64,000 nt of DNA. Source: Bacteroidota bacterium (GTDB taxonomy: Bacteria > Bacteroidota > Bacteroidia > AKYH767-A > OLB10). Shown here one piece after another: positions 54,133 to 63,509 of this stretch. The position numbers and the translations under genes were made by a program. The notes beneath the pieces were generated by a model that was not told the DNA's origin, searched no databases, and saw only the letters and a list, made by a program, of their open reading frames with translations. The first letter of the stretch is position 1. Each line of letters begins with the position of its first letter. The DNA is taken from assembly GCA_016717325.1 (NCBI GenBank), contig JADKFV010000017.1:68024-132023 (forward strand), read 5' to 3'.

Positions 54133-54440
54133 GCACTTTGTTTCAAAATATTATTTCAAATGAATACAATGGCAACTTTGAATTAGCTAAAAAGCAAATT
54201 GAAAAATTGAAAAAAAGAATCGGGTTGAGCAAATTGCCAAATGAAAATGAAATAGCACATTCCTGGTCACAAATATTGATAAGTAAAAAACATCCTCCAT
54301 CATCATTATTACTCAGTAAATCCTTTTCGAAATTTATTAAATTAAAAATAAACAATGAGTGGGAGTATATGCGCGCAATGCAAAAAGATTCGGCATTGAA
54401 AAAATACTTGCAGCTTTTGCTTGCTCACATGAATAATTAA
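54129..54440 (+). CDS. Unknown protein, C-terminal part (same gene as 52787)
   Basis: Helical C-terminal segment (FELAKKQIEKLKKRIGLSKL, LAHMNN) that belongs to the unknown protein starting at 52787. It has no independent start signal; the apparent start is a TTG. Real coding extends upstream to about 54075 in this frame. Confidence 0.6.
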   Translation: MSTLFQNIISNEYNGNFELAKKQIEKLKKRIGLSKLPNENEIAHSWSQILISKKHPPSSLLLSKSFSKFIKLKINNEWEYMRAMQKDSALKKYLQLLLAHMNN

Positions 54441-54477
54441 TTTCGCTACTTTCACTTACTAAATATTTTCTTGGCTT

Positions 54478-55920
54478 ATGCAAAATACAAATAATAAATT
54501 ATACAGCGAAGACCTTGCACCTATATCACAATCGCAACGTACATGGAATACATGGAACTATGCTGCACTATGGATTAGCATGAGTTTGTGCATACCCACA
54601 TACATGCTTGCAAGCTCGCTCATATCGGGCGGTATGAATTGGTGGCAAGCCATACTCACCATTTTTATTGGTAATACCATTGTGCTTATTCCTATGATAT
54701 TGAACGGACATGCAGGTGCAAAATATGGTATACCATTTCCTGTTTTAGCACGTGCAAGTTTCGGTGTTGCAGGTGCAAATATTCCTGCAATGTTACGCGC
54801 CATAGTTGCATGTGGTTGGTTTGGTATACAAACATGGATTGGCGGTTATGCACTTTATTTAATGTTCAAAGTGTGGATGCCTGCGATAGAAACTTGGCCA
54901 CAAATTTTTCCTGCATCATTCGGTTTGCAAACTGCTCCGGCACTATTTTTCTTTTTGTTTTGGTTGTTGAATATGTATGTTGTTTACCTTGGTGTAGATA
55001 TCATAAAAAAACTTTTAGTATTCAAAGCGTTCTTTTTACCTGCCGCAGCACTGGCACTTTTGTTTTGGGCTATATCGGCCGGAAATGGTCTGGGGCCAAT
55101 ACTTTCGCAGCCTTCGAAGTTTGCCACCGCTGCACAATTTTGGGATTATTTTTTTCCTGCACTTACGGGCATGGTTGGTTTTTGGGCAACACTATCACTC
55201 AACATTCCCGACTTTACCCGCTATGCTGTTAGTCAGCGTGCGCAGGTTACAGGGCAAGCAATTGGGCTACCGCCAAGCATGACATTGTTTTCGTTTATAG
55301 GCGTGGTTGTAACATCGGCTACCTTTATTATTTATGGCGAAACCATTTGGGATCCGCTTGTGCTTGCCGGCAAATTCGAAAGTAAATTATTGGTAAGCGT
55401 TGCAATGATTGCAGTTGCAATTTCGACACTGGCAACAAATATTGCTGCCAACATTGTTAGCCCGGCAAATGATTTTGCAAACCTGTCGCCATCGAAAATA
55501 AATTTTCGTACAGGTGGTTACATCACTGGTGTGTTGGGTATATTAATTTTTCCATGGAAATTAATTGCCGACCCTACAGGTTATATTTTTACATGGCTTA
55601 TTGCATACAGCAGTTTACTCGGCCCTATTGGTGGCATCATGATTGTCGATTACTTTTTTATTCGTAAAAAAGAATTGTCGCTAATCGACTTATATCAAAC
55701 ACAAGGAGCGTATACATACAACAATGGTTTCAATCGTGCTGCAGTGGTAGCATTGCTATGTGGCATAGCGCCCAATGTGCCGGGGTTTTTAATTGCAATA
55801 AATGCGATTAATAAAAATTCTTTTCCCGAGTGGATAGCACACTTATACAACTATGCCTGGTTTGTTGGGTTTGCAGTGGCGGGCATTGTGTATTGGGGGA
55901 TGATGAAAAATAGGAAGTGA
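54478..55920 (+). CDS. NCS1 family nucleobase/allantoin permease
   Basis: The 480-residue membrane protein belongs to the NCS1 cation symporters for cytosine, purines, hydantoins or allantoin. About 12 helices are visible. Family segments are SMSLCIPTYMLASSLISGGM, GAKYGIPFPVLARASFGVAG, FWATLSLNIPDFTRYA and LATNIAANIVSPANDFANL. The last two are typical of allantoin/uracil-type NCS1 members. Together with allB, alc, uraD and uraH downstream, it is most likely the uptake system for allantoin or a related ureide. Frame intact. Confidence 0.92.
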   Translation: MQNTNNKLYSEDLAPISQSQRTWNTWNYAALWISMSLCIPTYMLASSLISGGMNWWQAILTIFIGNTIVLIPMILNGHAGAKYGIPFPVLARASFGVAGANIPAMLRAIVACGWFGIQTWIGGYALYLMFKVWMPAIETWPQIFPASFGLQTAPALFFFLFWLLNMYVVYLGVDIIKKLLVFKAFFLPAAALALLFWAISAGNGLGPILSQPSKFATAAQFWDYFFPALTGMVGFWATLSLNIPDFTRYAVSQRAQVTGQAIGLPPSMTLFSFIGVVVTSATFIIYGETIWDPLVLAGKFESKLLVSVAMIAVAISTLATNIAANIVSPANDFANLSPSKINFRTGGYITGVLGILIFPWKLIADPTGYIFTWLIAYSSLLGPIGGIMIVDYFFIRKKELSLIDLYQTQGAYTYNNGFNRAAVVALLCGIAPNVPGFLIAINAINKNSFPEWIAHLYNYAWFVGFAVAGIVYWGMMKNRK

Positions 55921-56397
55921 TATTCAGAATTTAAAGATGGGATATTAAATAACCCATTCGATGATGAACAAAGAAACTTAAATCAACTTGCCTTTTTCAT
56001 TTGCATAAAGTATCTTGAATCTAATTTAAGATTTCAGTTAGGTGGATTATTTCTTTTATTACTATAAGAATTTTGAACTTAATTTGAAACGAAATGGTCA
56101 TGCTTGAATATTTACAATAATAAACTTATTGGTTCAATTACCATAATCACGAGAACATATATCAATTGATTAACCACCATTCACCGGATGAACTTTATCT
56201 ATTGGCCGTCATAAAAAAGCCAGAAAGCTCAGGATAAAAGACAAGAGTATAATATGGGATTGTTATCAAACGAAAAGCAAATACAATAACTTGATTATCT
56301 TTACAAAATGAGTCATCGATCACTTCTTGATTTATGTGAAAAAAAATCCGCGAAAAGGGCATCTCTGCTTTTCGCGCAAGTTTTTCAAACAGTAGTC
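55921..56397. other. Intergenic region with a leader hairpin
   Basis: No gene is recognised in the first 390 bp. TATCTTTA near 56297 is a possible -7 box. At 56349-56376 CGCGAAAAG and CTTTTCGCG enclose a 10-nt loop, giving a stem-loop just upstream of the start at 56398. The ORF start at 56308 would run through this hairpin. Confidence 0.5.
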
Positions 56398-57882
56398 ATG
56401 AAAAAATTATTTTTGTTTATTGTTTTGATTGCTTGTTGCATCAAAATAAATGCACAAGGGATGGATAAATATTGGATGTATGGGTATCAAGGAGGTATCA
56501 ATCCAAATTTTGGACAAGCATTAGCAATTATTGATAATAATACTTTTCAAACAAATTTATATCCATCTGATATAAATTATGCAATGACAAATGCGATTGG
56601 TTCTGATAGTAGTGGACATTTATTGTTTTATGCAAACGGGGTATTCTTATACAATCGTTTCGATACTTTAATGAAAGGTGGTGATAGCATAAATGCAAAC
56701 CCCGATGCTTATCAAAACTCTTATGATTGGAATATTCCACAAGGGTTGTTTTTAATACCATTTCCAAACCAAAGTCATAAATATATTATGTTTCAACCGC
56801 AAGCATTTTTTATTTTCCCATTTTGGGGGCCGCAGCGTTTAGATTATCATATTATAGATATGGATGCGGAAAATGGAACAGGCGAGGTAGTTTCATATCA
56901 AAACCCTTTGATTAATGATGTTTTTGCTGCAGGAATGTTGACAGGCGTAAAACATGCCAATGGGCGCGACTGGTGGGTAGTGGCAAAAAAATGGCTGAGT
57001 AATACTTACTACAAAATATTAGTTACACCCGATACAATGATTGTGAGTAACCAAAGCATTGGTACGCCAACTGATACTATTGATTTTACAGGGCAGGCAG
57101 CATTTAGCCCAGATGGTAAATGGTATGCGCGGGCAGATATGCATGGTGGTGTGGAAATATTGCAATTTGACAGATGCAATGGCATGTTTGGCAATCCCAT
57201 ACACGATGTTATAGATTCAATGTATTGCGGTGGTGTTTGTTTTTCACCTAGCAGCAAACTGCTTTACATAAGTACTTACTTGCACGTGTACCAGTACAAC
57301 TTGGATGATACTAATATGACATCAACAAAAAAAGTAGTTGCCTCTTTTGATGGCTTTGCTTCACCCATGTTGCAATGTTACGGTACTTTCTATACATCGT
57401 GGTTGGCACCGGACGATAAAATTTATATCATCGCACAAAACTGTTGCGATTATGTTACAGTGATAAACAGCCCCGATACTTTAGATAGTTTGTGTAACAT
57501 TACACCACATAGTAATTGGTTAATTACTATCAATACTTGGACAATTCCCAATTATCCCAACTATGAATTAGGGCCGGTGCCAGGCACTATATGCGATTCT
57601 CTCGGCTTAGGTTATGAGTTAGTATTTAAAAATAAAAACAAAACCTGGATTTCGCCTAACCCTGCAAGTGATAATCTATATATTCATTATAGATTACAAA
57701 CAAACGAGCATGCAACTGTAACCATATACGATGCTCTGGGCATTCATTCATTAACCAAAACAGTATTTGGTTATTTCGACAATGTGCAAATTGATGTTTC
57801 GCATTTTAATACGGGTATTTATTTTGTCCAAATAAAAGGAAAGGATTTTATCGAAAATCATAAATTAATTGTGGGGCATTAA
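56398..57882 (+). CDS. T9SS-exported propeller-like protein, paralogue of the 40-kb gene
   Basis: I place the start at MKKLFLFIVLIACCIKINAQ (56398), a clear signal peptide, not at 56308. The 494-residue body shares phrases with the protein at 40244 (VKHANGRDWWVVAKKWLSN, QAAFSPDGKWYARADMHGGV, VEILQFDRCNGMFGNPI, LAPDDKIYIIAQNC). It ends in a clean sorting domain (WISPNPASDNLYIHY to TGIYFVQIKGKDFIENHKL). The palindrome-derived inserts of its paralogue are absent. Role unknown; the propeller-like body suggests binding. Confidence 0.85.
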   Translation: MKKLFLFIVLIACCIKINAQGMDKYWMYGYQGGINPNFGQALAIIDNNTFQTNLYPSDINYAMTNAIGSDSSGHLLFYANGVFLYNRFDTLMKGGDSINANPDAYQNSYDWNIPQGLFLIPFPNQSHKYIMFQPQAFFIFPFWGPQRLDYHIIDMDAENGTGEVVSYQNPLINDVFAAGMLTGVKHANGRDWWVVAKKWLSNTYYKILVTPDTMIVSNQSIGTPTDTIDFTGQAAFSPDGKWYARADMHGGVEILQFDRCNGMFGNPIHDVIDSMYCGGVCFSPSSKLLYISTYLHVYQYNLDDTNMTSTKKVVASFDGFASPMLQCYGTFYTSWLAPDDKIYIIAQNCCDYVTVINSPDTLDSLCNITPHSNWLITINTWTIPNYPNYELGPVPGTICDSLGLGYELVFKNKNKTWISPNPASDNLYIHYRLQTNEHATVTIYDALGIHSLTKTVFGYFDNVQIDVSHFNTGIYFVQIKGKDFIENHKLIVGH

Positions 57883-57908
57883 ACTGCTCTTTGTCGACTA
57901 AGTATCAA

Positions 57909-58223
57909 TCACCCCGCATTTTTCACATCAATAATCTGTGCAACAATACTTACAGCAATTTCTTCGGGGGTTTGGCTGCGAATATTTATTCCAATAGGAG
58001 CGTGAATATGTTGCAATGCTTTTTCATCGAGGCCAATACTTTTCCATTCTCTGCGCAATGTTTCTATTTTTACTTTGCTGCCAAGCACACCCATATATTT
58101 AAACTCGTAAGGCAACAGTAAATTTACAACCAAGCTATCGCTGCGGTATCCTATTGTCATCACTACTACATATACATTATCGCCACCGGTAATATGTTTT
58201 GTTATGGAGTTGTAGTCGTGCAC
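57909..58223 (-). CDS. XdhC-like protein, C-terminal part (frameshifted)
   Basis: This is the end of an XdhC/CoxI family protein that starts at 58866. NVYVVVMTIGYRSDSLVVNL, FKYMGVLGSKVKIETLRREW and IHAPIGINIRSQTPEEIAVS are typical of the XdhC C-terminus. It links to the middle part (58225-58450) across GAAAAATAATTG near 58225, where one more A would restore the frame. The first few residues of this ORF are not an independent start. Confidence 0.75.
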   Translation of the reverse strand: MHDYNSITKHITGGDNVYVVVMTIGYRSDSLVVNLLLPYEFKYMGVLGSKVKIETLRREWKSIGLDEKALQHIHAPIGINIRSQTPEEIAVSIVAQIIDVKNAG

Positions 58224-58458
58224 AATTATTTTTCGTGCACAAAATTATTTTGCAAAAAAGTATTAAGGCCATCGCGATCATCTATCAAAATAATTTTAAA
58301 ATCGAACTCACTCATCAGTCGCGATAATGCCAACGAACAATGCCCTGCACCAATAATATAAAGCGTGTTGCGCAGTCCTGTTTTTTCTATATACTCAAAT
58401 TCTGTGTCCGATTTTTTATCGAAACTAAAATCCCGAGCAGGAATATTTCTAAAATATT

Positions 58459-58866
58459 TTATACCATTATTTGTGAATCTTTAGCGTTCCATTTTGTCGT
58501 TCGGCAAGAGTTAATTAATATTCCTATACTTACTAAATCCTCTTTGCAAATTGGGTAAATAAAAATGGTTTGCTCGCCCGAACATATCATGCCACTTTGG
58601 TTTGCAGGTTCTGTTTTATTGTGATGCTGATGTTTCAACCAGGTGTAACGTTCTTCCTTTTGCAACATTTGTTTTGCCATTTCTACAAACTTATGTTCCA
58701 TAATTCCACCTCCAATGCTGCCTATCATATCGGTTGCAGTTACTGCCATTTTAAATCCCTGACGGCCGGGGCTGCTGCCTTTGCTGTATAAAACGCATAG
58801 TAAAATTACATCAATATTTTTTTTAGCTTGCGCTAAAATGAATTGCCATAATCTTAATTCTTTCAT
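58459..58866 (-). CDS. XdhC-like molybdoenzyme maturation factor, N-terminal part (frameshifted)
   Basis: XdhC proteins deliver and sulfurylate the molybdenum cofactor for xanthine dehydrogenase. The N-terminus shows IDVILLCVLYSKGSSPGRQG, DMIGSIGGGIMEHKFVEMA and SGMICSGEQTIFIYP. The frame breaks at TCACAAATAATGG (near 58465). One added A gives SQNNGIKYFRNIPARDF and leads into the Rossmann-like middle part with LYIIGAGHCSLALSRL, found in no long ORF of its own. Full gene: 57909-58866. No xdhA/B is in the window. Its start lies 9 bp from that of divergent allB. Confidence 0.75.
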   Translation of the reverse strand: MKELRLWQFILAQAKKNIDVILLCVLYSKGSSPGRQGFKMAVTATDMIGSIGGGIMEHKFVEMAKQMLQKEERYTWLKHQHHNKTEPANQSGMICSGEQTIFIYPICKEDLVSIGILINSCRTTKWNAKDSQIMV

Positions 58867-58875
58867 TGTACAAAA

Positions 58876-60231
58876 GTGGAAAATAATTTAATAATAAAAA
58901 GTAATAATATCATCACACCCCAGGGCATTGTTGCAGGTGCAGTGGTTATTAAAAATGGAATTATCATAGATGTAGTTGCGCATGTTGATGTCAACGAAAA
59001 TTTCATGTTGATAGATGCAGGCGACAATATTGTAATGCCGGGAATAATAGACCCGCATGTGCACATAAACGAACCGGGACGTACCGAGTGGGAAGGATTT
59101 GAAACGGCTACCAAAGCCGCTGCTGCCGGAGGTATTACCACCATGATAGAAATGCCATTGAATGCATCGCCTGTTACAACCACAAAAAATAATTTCGAAC
59201 TAAAACTTGCCGCAGCAAAAAATAAGCTGAATGTAAATTGTGGTTTTTGGGGTGGCGTAATCCCCGGAAATGAATATGAACTCGAAGCACTGCTCGATGC
59301 AGGCGTATTTGGCCTCAAAGCTTTTCTCACTCATTCGGGTATCGATGATTTTCCAAATGCACATGAAAACGAATTACGAAATGCATTAAGAATTTTAAAA
59401 AAATATAATCGTCCATTACTTGTGCATTGCGAACTCGATGCCGCAAATGCTGATGCACATTTATTGGAAAACAATCCCCGCAGTTATGATGCATATTTAA
59501 AATCGCGGCCAAAAGCATGGGAAAACAATGCGATAAAAATGATGATAGATTTGTGCCGCGAAACAGAAGCCCATGTGCACATCGTTCATCTATCATCGTC
59601 CGAGGCATTGCCCATGATTGCCATAGCAAAGAAAGAAGGCTTGCCACTTACAGTTGAAACTGCCCAACACTATTTATTTTTCGCTGCCGAAAATATTGCT
59701 GATGGTGCTACAGAATATAAATGTGCACCACCAATTCGTGAGCAAGCAAATAATGATTTATTGTGGGATGCATTGCAAATTGGATTGATAGATTTTGTAG
59801 CCACCGATCATTCGCCAGCTCCACCTGCAATGAAAGAAATGCAATCGGGAAATTTCGCCAAAGCCTGGGGAGGCATAGCAGGCTTGCAATTCAGCTTGCC
59901 CGCAATGTGGACACGCATGAAAGAAAAAAATATCGACATTAATAATATTGCAAAATGGATGTGTAGCAATCCGGCAAAATTTATTCAGTTACAAAACTCA
60001 AAAGGCAAAATAGAAAAAGGTTATGATGCTGATATAGTAATATGGAATAGCAATCAAAATTTTATTGTTACCGAAAGCATGATCGAGCACCGGCATAAAA
60101 TTACTCCGTATGTGAATCAAAATTTGTGTGGAAAAGTTATGCAGACATTTCTTAAAGGTGTTCCTGTTTTTGATAATGGTCATTTTATTAATTTACATTC
60201 AGGAAAATTATTTTTGAACAGAATAAAATAA
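58876..60231 (+). CDS. allB: Allantoinase
   Basis: AllB opens the hydantoin ring of allantoin to give allantoate. The 451-residue amidohydrolase starts at a GTG. Metal ligands lie in DPHVHINEPGRTEWEGFE (His61, His63), with GITTMIEMPLNASPVTTT, the carboxylated Lys in GVFGLKAFLTHSGID (about 148), His ligands in LLVHCE and VHIVHLSS, and the Asp in ATDHSPAPPAMKE. These favour allantoinase over dihydroorotase. It is intact, and neighbours at 54.5 and 60.9-62.8 kb fit the same pathway. Confidence 0.93.
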   Translation: MENNLIIKSNNIITPQGIVAGAVVIKNGIIIDVVAHVDVNENFMLIDAGDNIVMPGIIDPHVHINEPGRTEWEGFETATKAAAAGGITTMIEMPLNASPVTTTKNNFELKLAAAKNKLNVNCGFWGGVIPGNEYELEALLDAGVFGLKAFLTHSGIDDFPNAHENELRNALRILKKYNRPLLVHCELDAANADAHLLENNPRSYDAYLKSRPKAWENNAIKMMIDLCRETEAHVHIVHLSSSEALPMIAIAKKEGLPLTVETAQHYLFFAAENIADGATEYKCAPPIREQANNDLLWDALQIGLIDFVATDHSPAPPAMKEMQSGNFAKAWGGIAGLQFSLPAMWTRMKEKNIDINNIAKWMCSNPAKFIQLQNSKGKIEKGYDADIVIWNSNQNFIVTESMIEHRHKITPYVNQNLCGKVMQTFLKGVPVFDNGHFINLHSGKLFLNRIK

Positions 60232-60310
60232 TATGCTATCAATTTTTAGATTTTGTTTTTATTGCATACCAAATCATAAAGCACATAAATAAAAAATTTA
60301 AGAAATATAA

Positions 60311-60882
60311 ATGAAAGAAAACACAGCAATACAATTATTCGAAAAAAAACAAGTCAAAGATTGGATGAAATGCAAGACCCGGAATTAAGCATTGATAGAT
60401 CGCTGGAGCAATATTTACAATTGGGGTATTCGGAAAATTGGATTAATCAACGATTAAAAAGTATTGAAATACGAAAAGAGTTGACCGATGAATGGAAAAA
60501 ACGCGGATTAAAAGAAGGGCAACAATTCGCTACACTTACAGATATAATTACAAAAGCATGGTCGGGCAAACACTAAAGAGTATATATTATTGAAGGATTA
60601 AAAAAAGGAATCTTGCGCGATAACACTTAGAGCAACACCAATTGATTTGAACATACTTACTGAGGCCTCTACCGAAAGATATTTCATAAGCAATAAAACC
60701 TTCCACAACATTTGATGGCAGAAAAAAGTTTGCCAAAACAAGGAGGTAATGTTGCCAATGTAGCAATGAAAGAACTAGAAGCAAAAACGGGAAAAAAAGT
60801 AGTAACTAGTTTGAATGCTAAATCAATATTGATAGAAAACAAAACGACTAAAAAACTTGGTAACAAAAATAAAAGTCGGTAG
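60311..60882 (+). pseudogene. DinD/BRO-type antirepressor family remnant
   Basis: MKENTAIQLFEKKQVK at 60311 is the start of a DinD-like (Bro-N) protein. The domain itself is deleted. After a shift the typical middle part follows: NWINQRLKSIEIRKELTDEW, KKRGLKEGQQFATLTDIITK. Later, GGNVANVAMKELEAKTGKKV is the family's C-terminus, again in another frame. At least three frame changes and one deletion of several hundred bases are needed to rebuild it. It lies between allB and the allantoicase gene. Confidence 0.65.
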
Positions 60883-60942
60883 TCCATAATTTGAAACTTG
60901 ATAATAAAAGTTGTAAATATTTAATACTACTTAGAGAAAAAA

Positions 60943-61964
60943 ATGACTGAACCAACATTTACAAAATTAACAGATGTAGCAGCCGAGCGCCTTGGTGGCA
61001 AAGTGCTTGCATGCAGCGATGATTTTTTTGCCGAAAAAGAAAATCTCATAAAACCCGGTCGCGGAATTTTTATTGCCGATAAGTATACCGACCGCGGAAA
61101 ATGGATGGACGGTTGGGAGTCGCGCAGAAAGCGCACTCGAACCGGCGGCAGTGTATAATTAAACTTGCAACATCAGCAAAAATATCAGGTATTGATATCC
61201 GACACGAAATTTTTCTTAGCAATCATCCACCACATGCATCGCTCGGGCGTATAAGTACCGAGAAACGATACTGCTATCAAAATTGAAACTGCGGCATGGA
61301 AAGAAATTTTAGTGAAGTCGCCACTCAATGCCGGGTCACAAAATTTTTATGCCATTGACGATAAAAACATTTATACCCATGTGCGGTTAAATATTTTTCC
61401 AGAAGTGGTGTATCACGATTAAAATATATGGCGGAGTTTTAACGACTAGGCTAGCAGATGCCTCGCAAACTATCGACCTGGCAGCCGCTTTGAATGGTGC
61501 GAAATCGGTTTTATGTAACGATATGTTTTTTTCGCATATGGATAATCTGATAATGCCCGGTCGTGGTGTAAACATGGGCGATGGCTGGGAAACCAAGCGC
61601 AATAGAACTCCCAACAATCGCGATTGGGTGATAGTGCGCCTGGCACATAAAGGCAAAATACACAAAAGCCCCATATTGATGTACGTACCGCTTTGAAGGA
61701 GTAATTACCCCGATACCCGCATGATAGAAGGTTTGCAATATTTATTGATGATGAATCAAAATTAACAACACAAAAGTATTATGGACTACCATTTTACATA
61801 CAAGCTAAACTGCAAACCGAAAACGAACATTTTCGAAAGTGAGTTAATAAATCAAAACCGTATACACATGTGCGTCTCACTGGATTTTTCCCGATGGCGG
61901 TGATAAGCCGGGAAATGCGTTATATTGGAAATATTGTTTTGTAAAAATGACCTTAATCCCTTAA
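60943..61964 (+). pseudogene. alc: Allantoicase, multiply frameshifted
   Basis: Allantoicase hydrolyses allantoate to ureidoglycolate and urea. Its two repeated domains can be read: MTEPTFTKLTDVAAERLGGK with FFAEKENLIKPGRGIF and DRGKWMDGWESRRKR, then, in other frames, THVRLNIFPE. Domain two has NGAKSVLCNDMFFSHMDNLI, MPGRGVNMGDGWETKR and RDWVIVRLAHKGKI, and, shifted, FESELINQN and FFPDGGDKPG near 61900. At least five indels interrupt it. Either a real pseudogene or a stretch of poor sequence; the conserved residues are largely kept. Confidence 0.7.
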
Positions 61965-61974
61965 GAACAATAAA

Positions 61975-62462
61975 ATGACACTACAGGAATTTAATCTTCT
62001 GCCAACTTGTGTAAAAGCGAAAAACTATTTCAATGTTGCGGTTGCTCTCGCTGGGTGGAAAAAATACTTTTACCATTTCCATACGAAAGCATTGAAGAAA
62101 TGAAATTGCATTCCGACTTAATTTGGTTTGGGCTTGAACAGAAGCGATCTAAGCATTTTACCCATCATGCCCAAAATAGGGGATATAAAATCACTCGAAC
62201 AAATTGCTTCCACCAAGCAATGGGCCGCGGTGGCGAGCAAGCAAGTATTTACTGCGGCGTCTCACACTACACTAAGCTACCTTAAAAATGGTAACGATGA
62301 ATGCGAAAAAATTCGGCTTAATTCTTATTGTTTGTACAACCGGAAAATCACACGGAAATGTGCATATGTTAACTGGCGATTGAAGAATGATGTTGAAACT
62401 AAGGTAAAATTGCCGAGGAGCAAAATAAATTACTCTATTCGCATCGATAAACTGTTTCGCCC
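61975..62462 (+). pseudogene. uraD: OHCU decarboxylase, multiply frameshifted
   Basis: UraD decarboxylates OHCU to S-allantoin in urate breakdown. ATG at 61975 gives MTLQEFNLLPT. Then, over several frames, ESIEEMKLHSDLIWF, a HHPKIGDIKSLEQIASTKQW-like segment (the HPxIGD motif appears once a G is removed), and later FGLILIVCTTGKSHGNV and LKNDVETKVK can be seen. These are the family's conserved helices. It lies just behind the allantoicase and directly in front of uraH. At least four indels. Confidence 0.65.
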
Positions 62463-62800
62463 ATGGCCAAATCACCACACACATTCTCGACACATCGCAA
62501 GGTAAACCTGCACACGATGTAAAAGTTACATTGCACGAATTATATAATGATGAATGGCTTCAAATTTCGGAAGGCATTACCAACAAAGATGGGCGCATTC
62601 CTGAACTGCTGCCCAGCGGAAAAATTGTGTCTCCGGGATTTTACAAATTTGTATTTCATATTTCGGAATATTTCAAATCGCAAAACATTAAATCGTTTTA
62701 TCCACAAGTAACAATTGAGTTGAAATTATAGGCAGCAGTCATTATCATGTACCGTTGTTGCTCAATCGCTTGGCTACGAGTACTTATAGAGGGAAGTTGA
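62463..62800 (+). pseudogene. uraH: 5-hydroxyisourate hydrolase, frameshifted at both ends
   Basis: UraH, a transthyretin-like enzyme, hydrolyses 5-hydroxyisourate to OHCU. From ATG 62463, one extra C gives MAQITTHILDTSQGKPAHDV, then the open segment LHELYNDEWLQISEGITNKD, GRIPELLPSGKIVSPGFYKF and FYPQVTIELKL. After one more shift SSHYHVPLLLNRLATSTYRG follows, and removing one A in GGGAAGTTGA restores the diagnostic YRGS ending at TGA 62798-62800. The catalytic His, Arg and Ser positions are present. It completes the UraD step. Confidence 0.7.
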
Positions 62801-62879
62801 TTTTTTTGTGAAAGTTTGGAAATTTGTTAAGGTTTTGGAAAGTTTGAGAAAGTTGGGGGGTGGTTTGAAAGGTCAAGGT

Positions 62880-63064
62880 ATCAAGAGTTTATAAGTTTAA
62901 GAGTTTATAAGTTTAAGAGTTCAATAGTTAGGATGCTGATAAATTTATTGCGAAGCATTCATTGCCGTTCGGCTTTAGCCAACGGATTCTTTGGAGGGAA
63001 AAAGGCTTTCGCTGCAAACGAAAAATACAACTTCGCAGAGATTGCTTCGTACCTCGCAATGACG
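62880..63064. repeat. Flanking part of the second composite repeat and a REP-like element
   Basis: AT-rich tandem units of GAGTTTATAAGTTTAA type (62885-62932) precede a block at 62961-62990. Apart from a single mismatch, that block is the reverse complement of 31154-31183. At 63038-63064 lies GAGATTGCTTCGTACCTCGC-AATGACGG, matching a widespread REP-like intergenic element. Confidence 0.7.
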
Positions 63065-63074
63065 GAAATAAAAC

Positions 63075-63470
63075 ATGGCTCACCGCAAACGAAACGAAGA
63101 GACGAAGAACAATTCTCTTCCACACAAACGAAACGAAGAACGAAGAACAATCCTCACCGCAAACGAAACGAAGAACGAAGAACAATTCTCTTCACAAACG
63201 AAAATAAGAACTAAGAACATGGCTCACCGCAAACGAAACGAAGAACGAAGAACAATTCTCTTCACAAACGAAACGAAGAACGAAGAACAATTCTCTTCAC
63301 AAACGAAACGAAGAACGAAGAACAATTCTCTTCACAAACGAAACGAAGAACGAAGAACCAGTTCTCTTCACAAACAGGAAACGAAGAACGAAGAACAATC
63401 CTCACCGCAAACAGAAGCAAAGAAAGAACGAAGAACAATTCTCTTCACAAACGAAACGAAGAACTAAAAA
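63075..63470. repeat. 35-bp minisatellite, second locus, about 11 units
   Basis: Units related to CGCAAACGAAACGAAGAACG (+ strand) repeat with a period of about 35 bp, more degenerate than at 30.8 kb, with ATTCTCTTCACA versus ATCCTCACCGCA variants. It is inverted relative to the first locus on the chromosome but has the same orientation toward its downstream gene. Confidence 0.85.
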
Positions 63471-63509
63471 CTAAAAACTAAAAACTCAGAATTTAATAAA
63501 TGGAGAATT

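Noticed and set aside
56308..56397. ATG 56308 as the start of the second propeller-like protein
   Set aside because: It would place 30 charged residues before a clear signal peptide and translate through a hairpin. ATG 56398 is better.
63075..63470. Possible CRISPR array
   Set aside because: The repeats are directly adjacent with no unique spacers of constant length, and no cas gene is present. It is a minisatellite.
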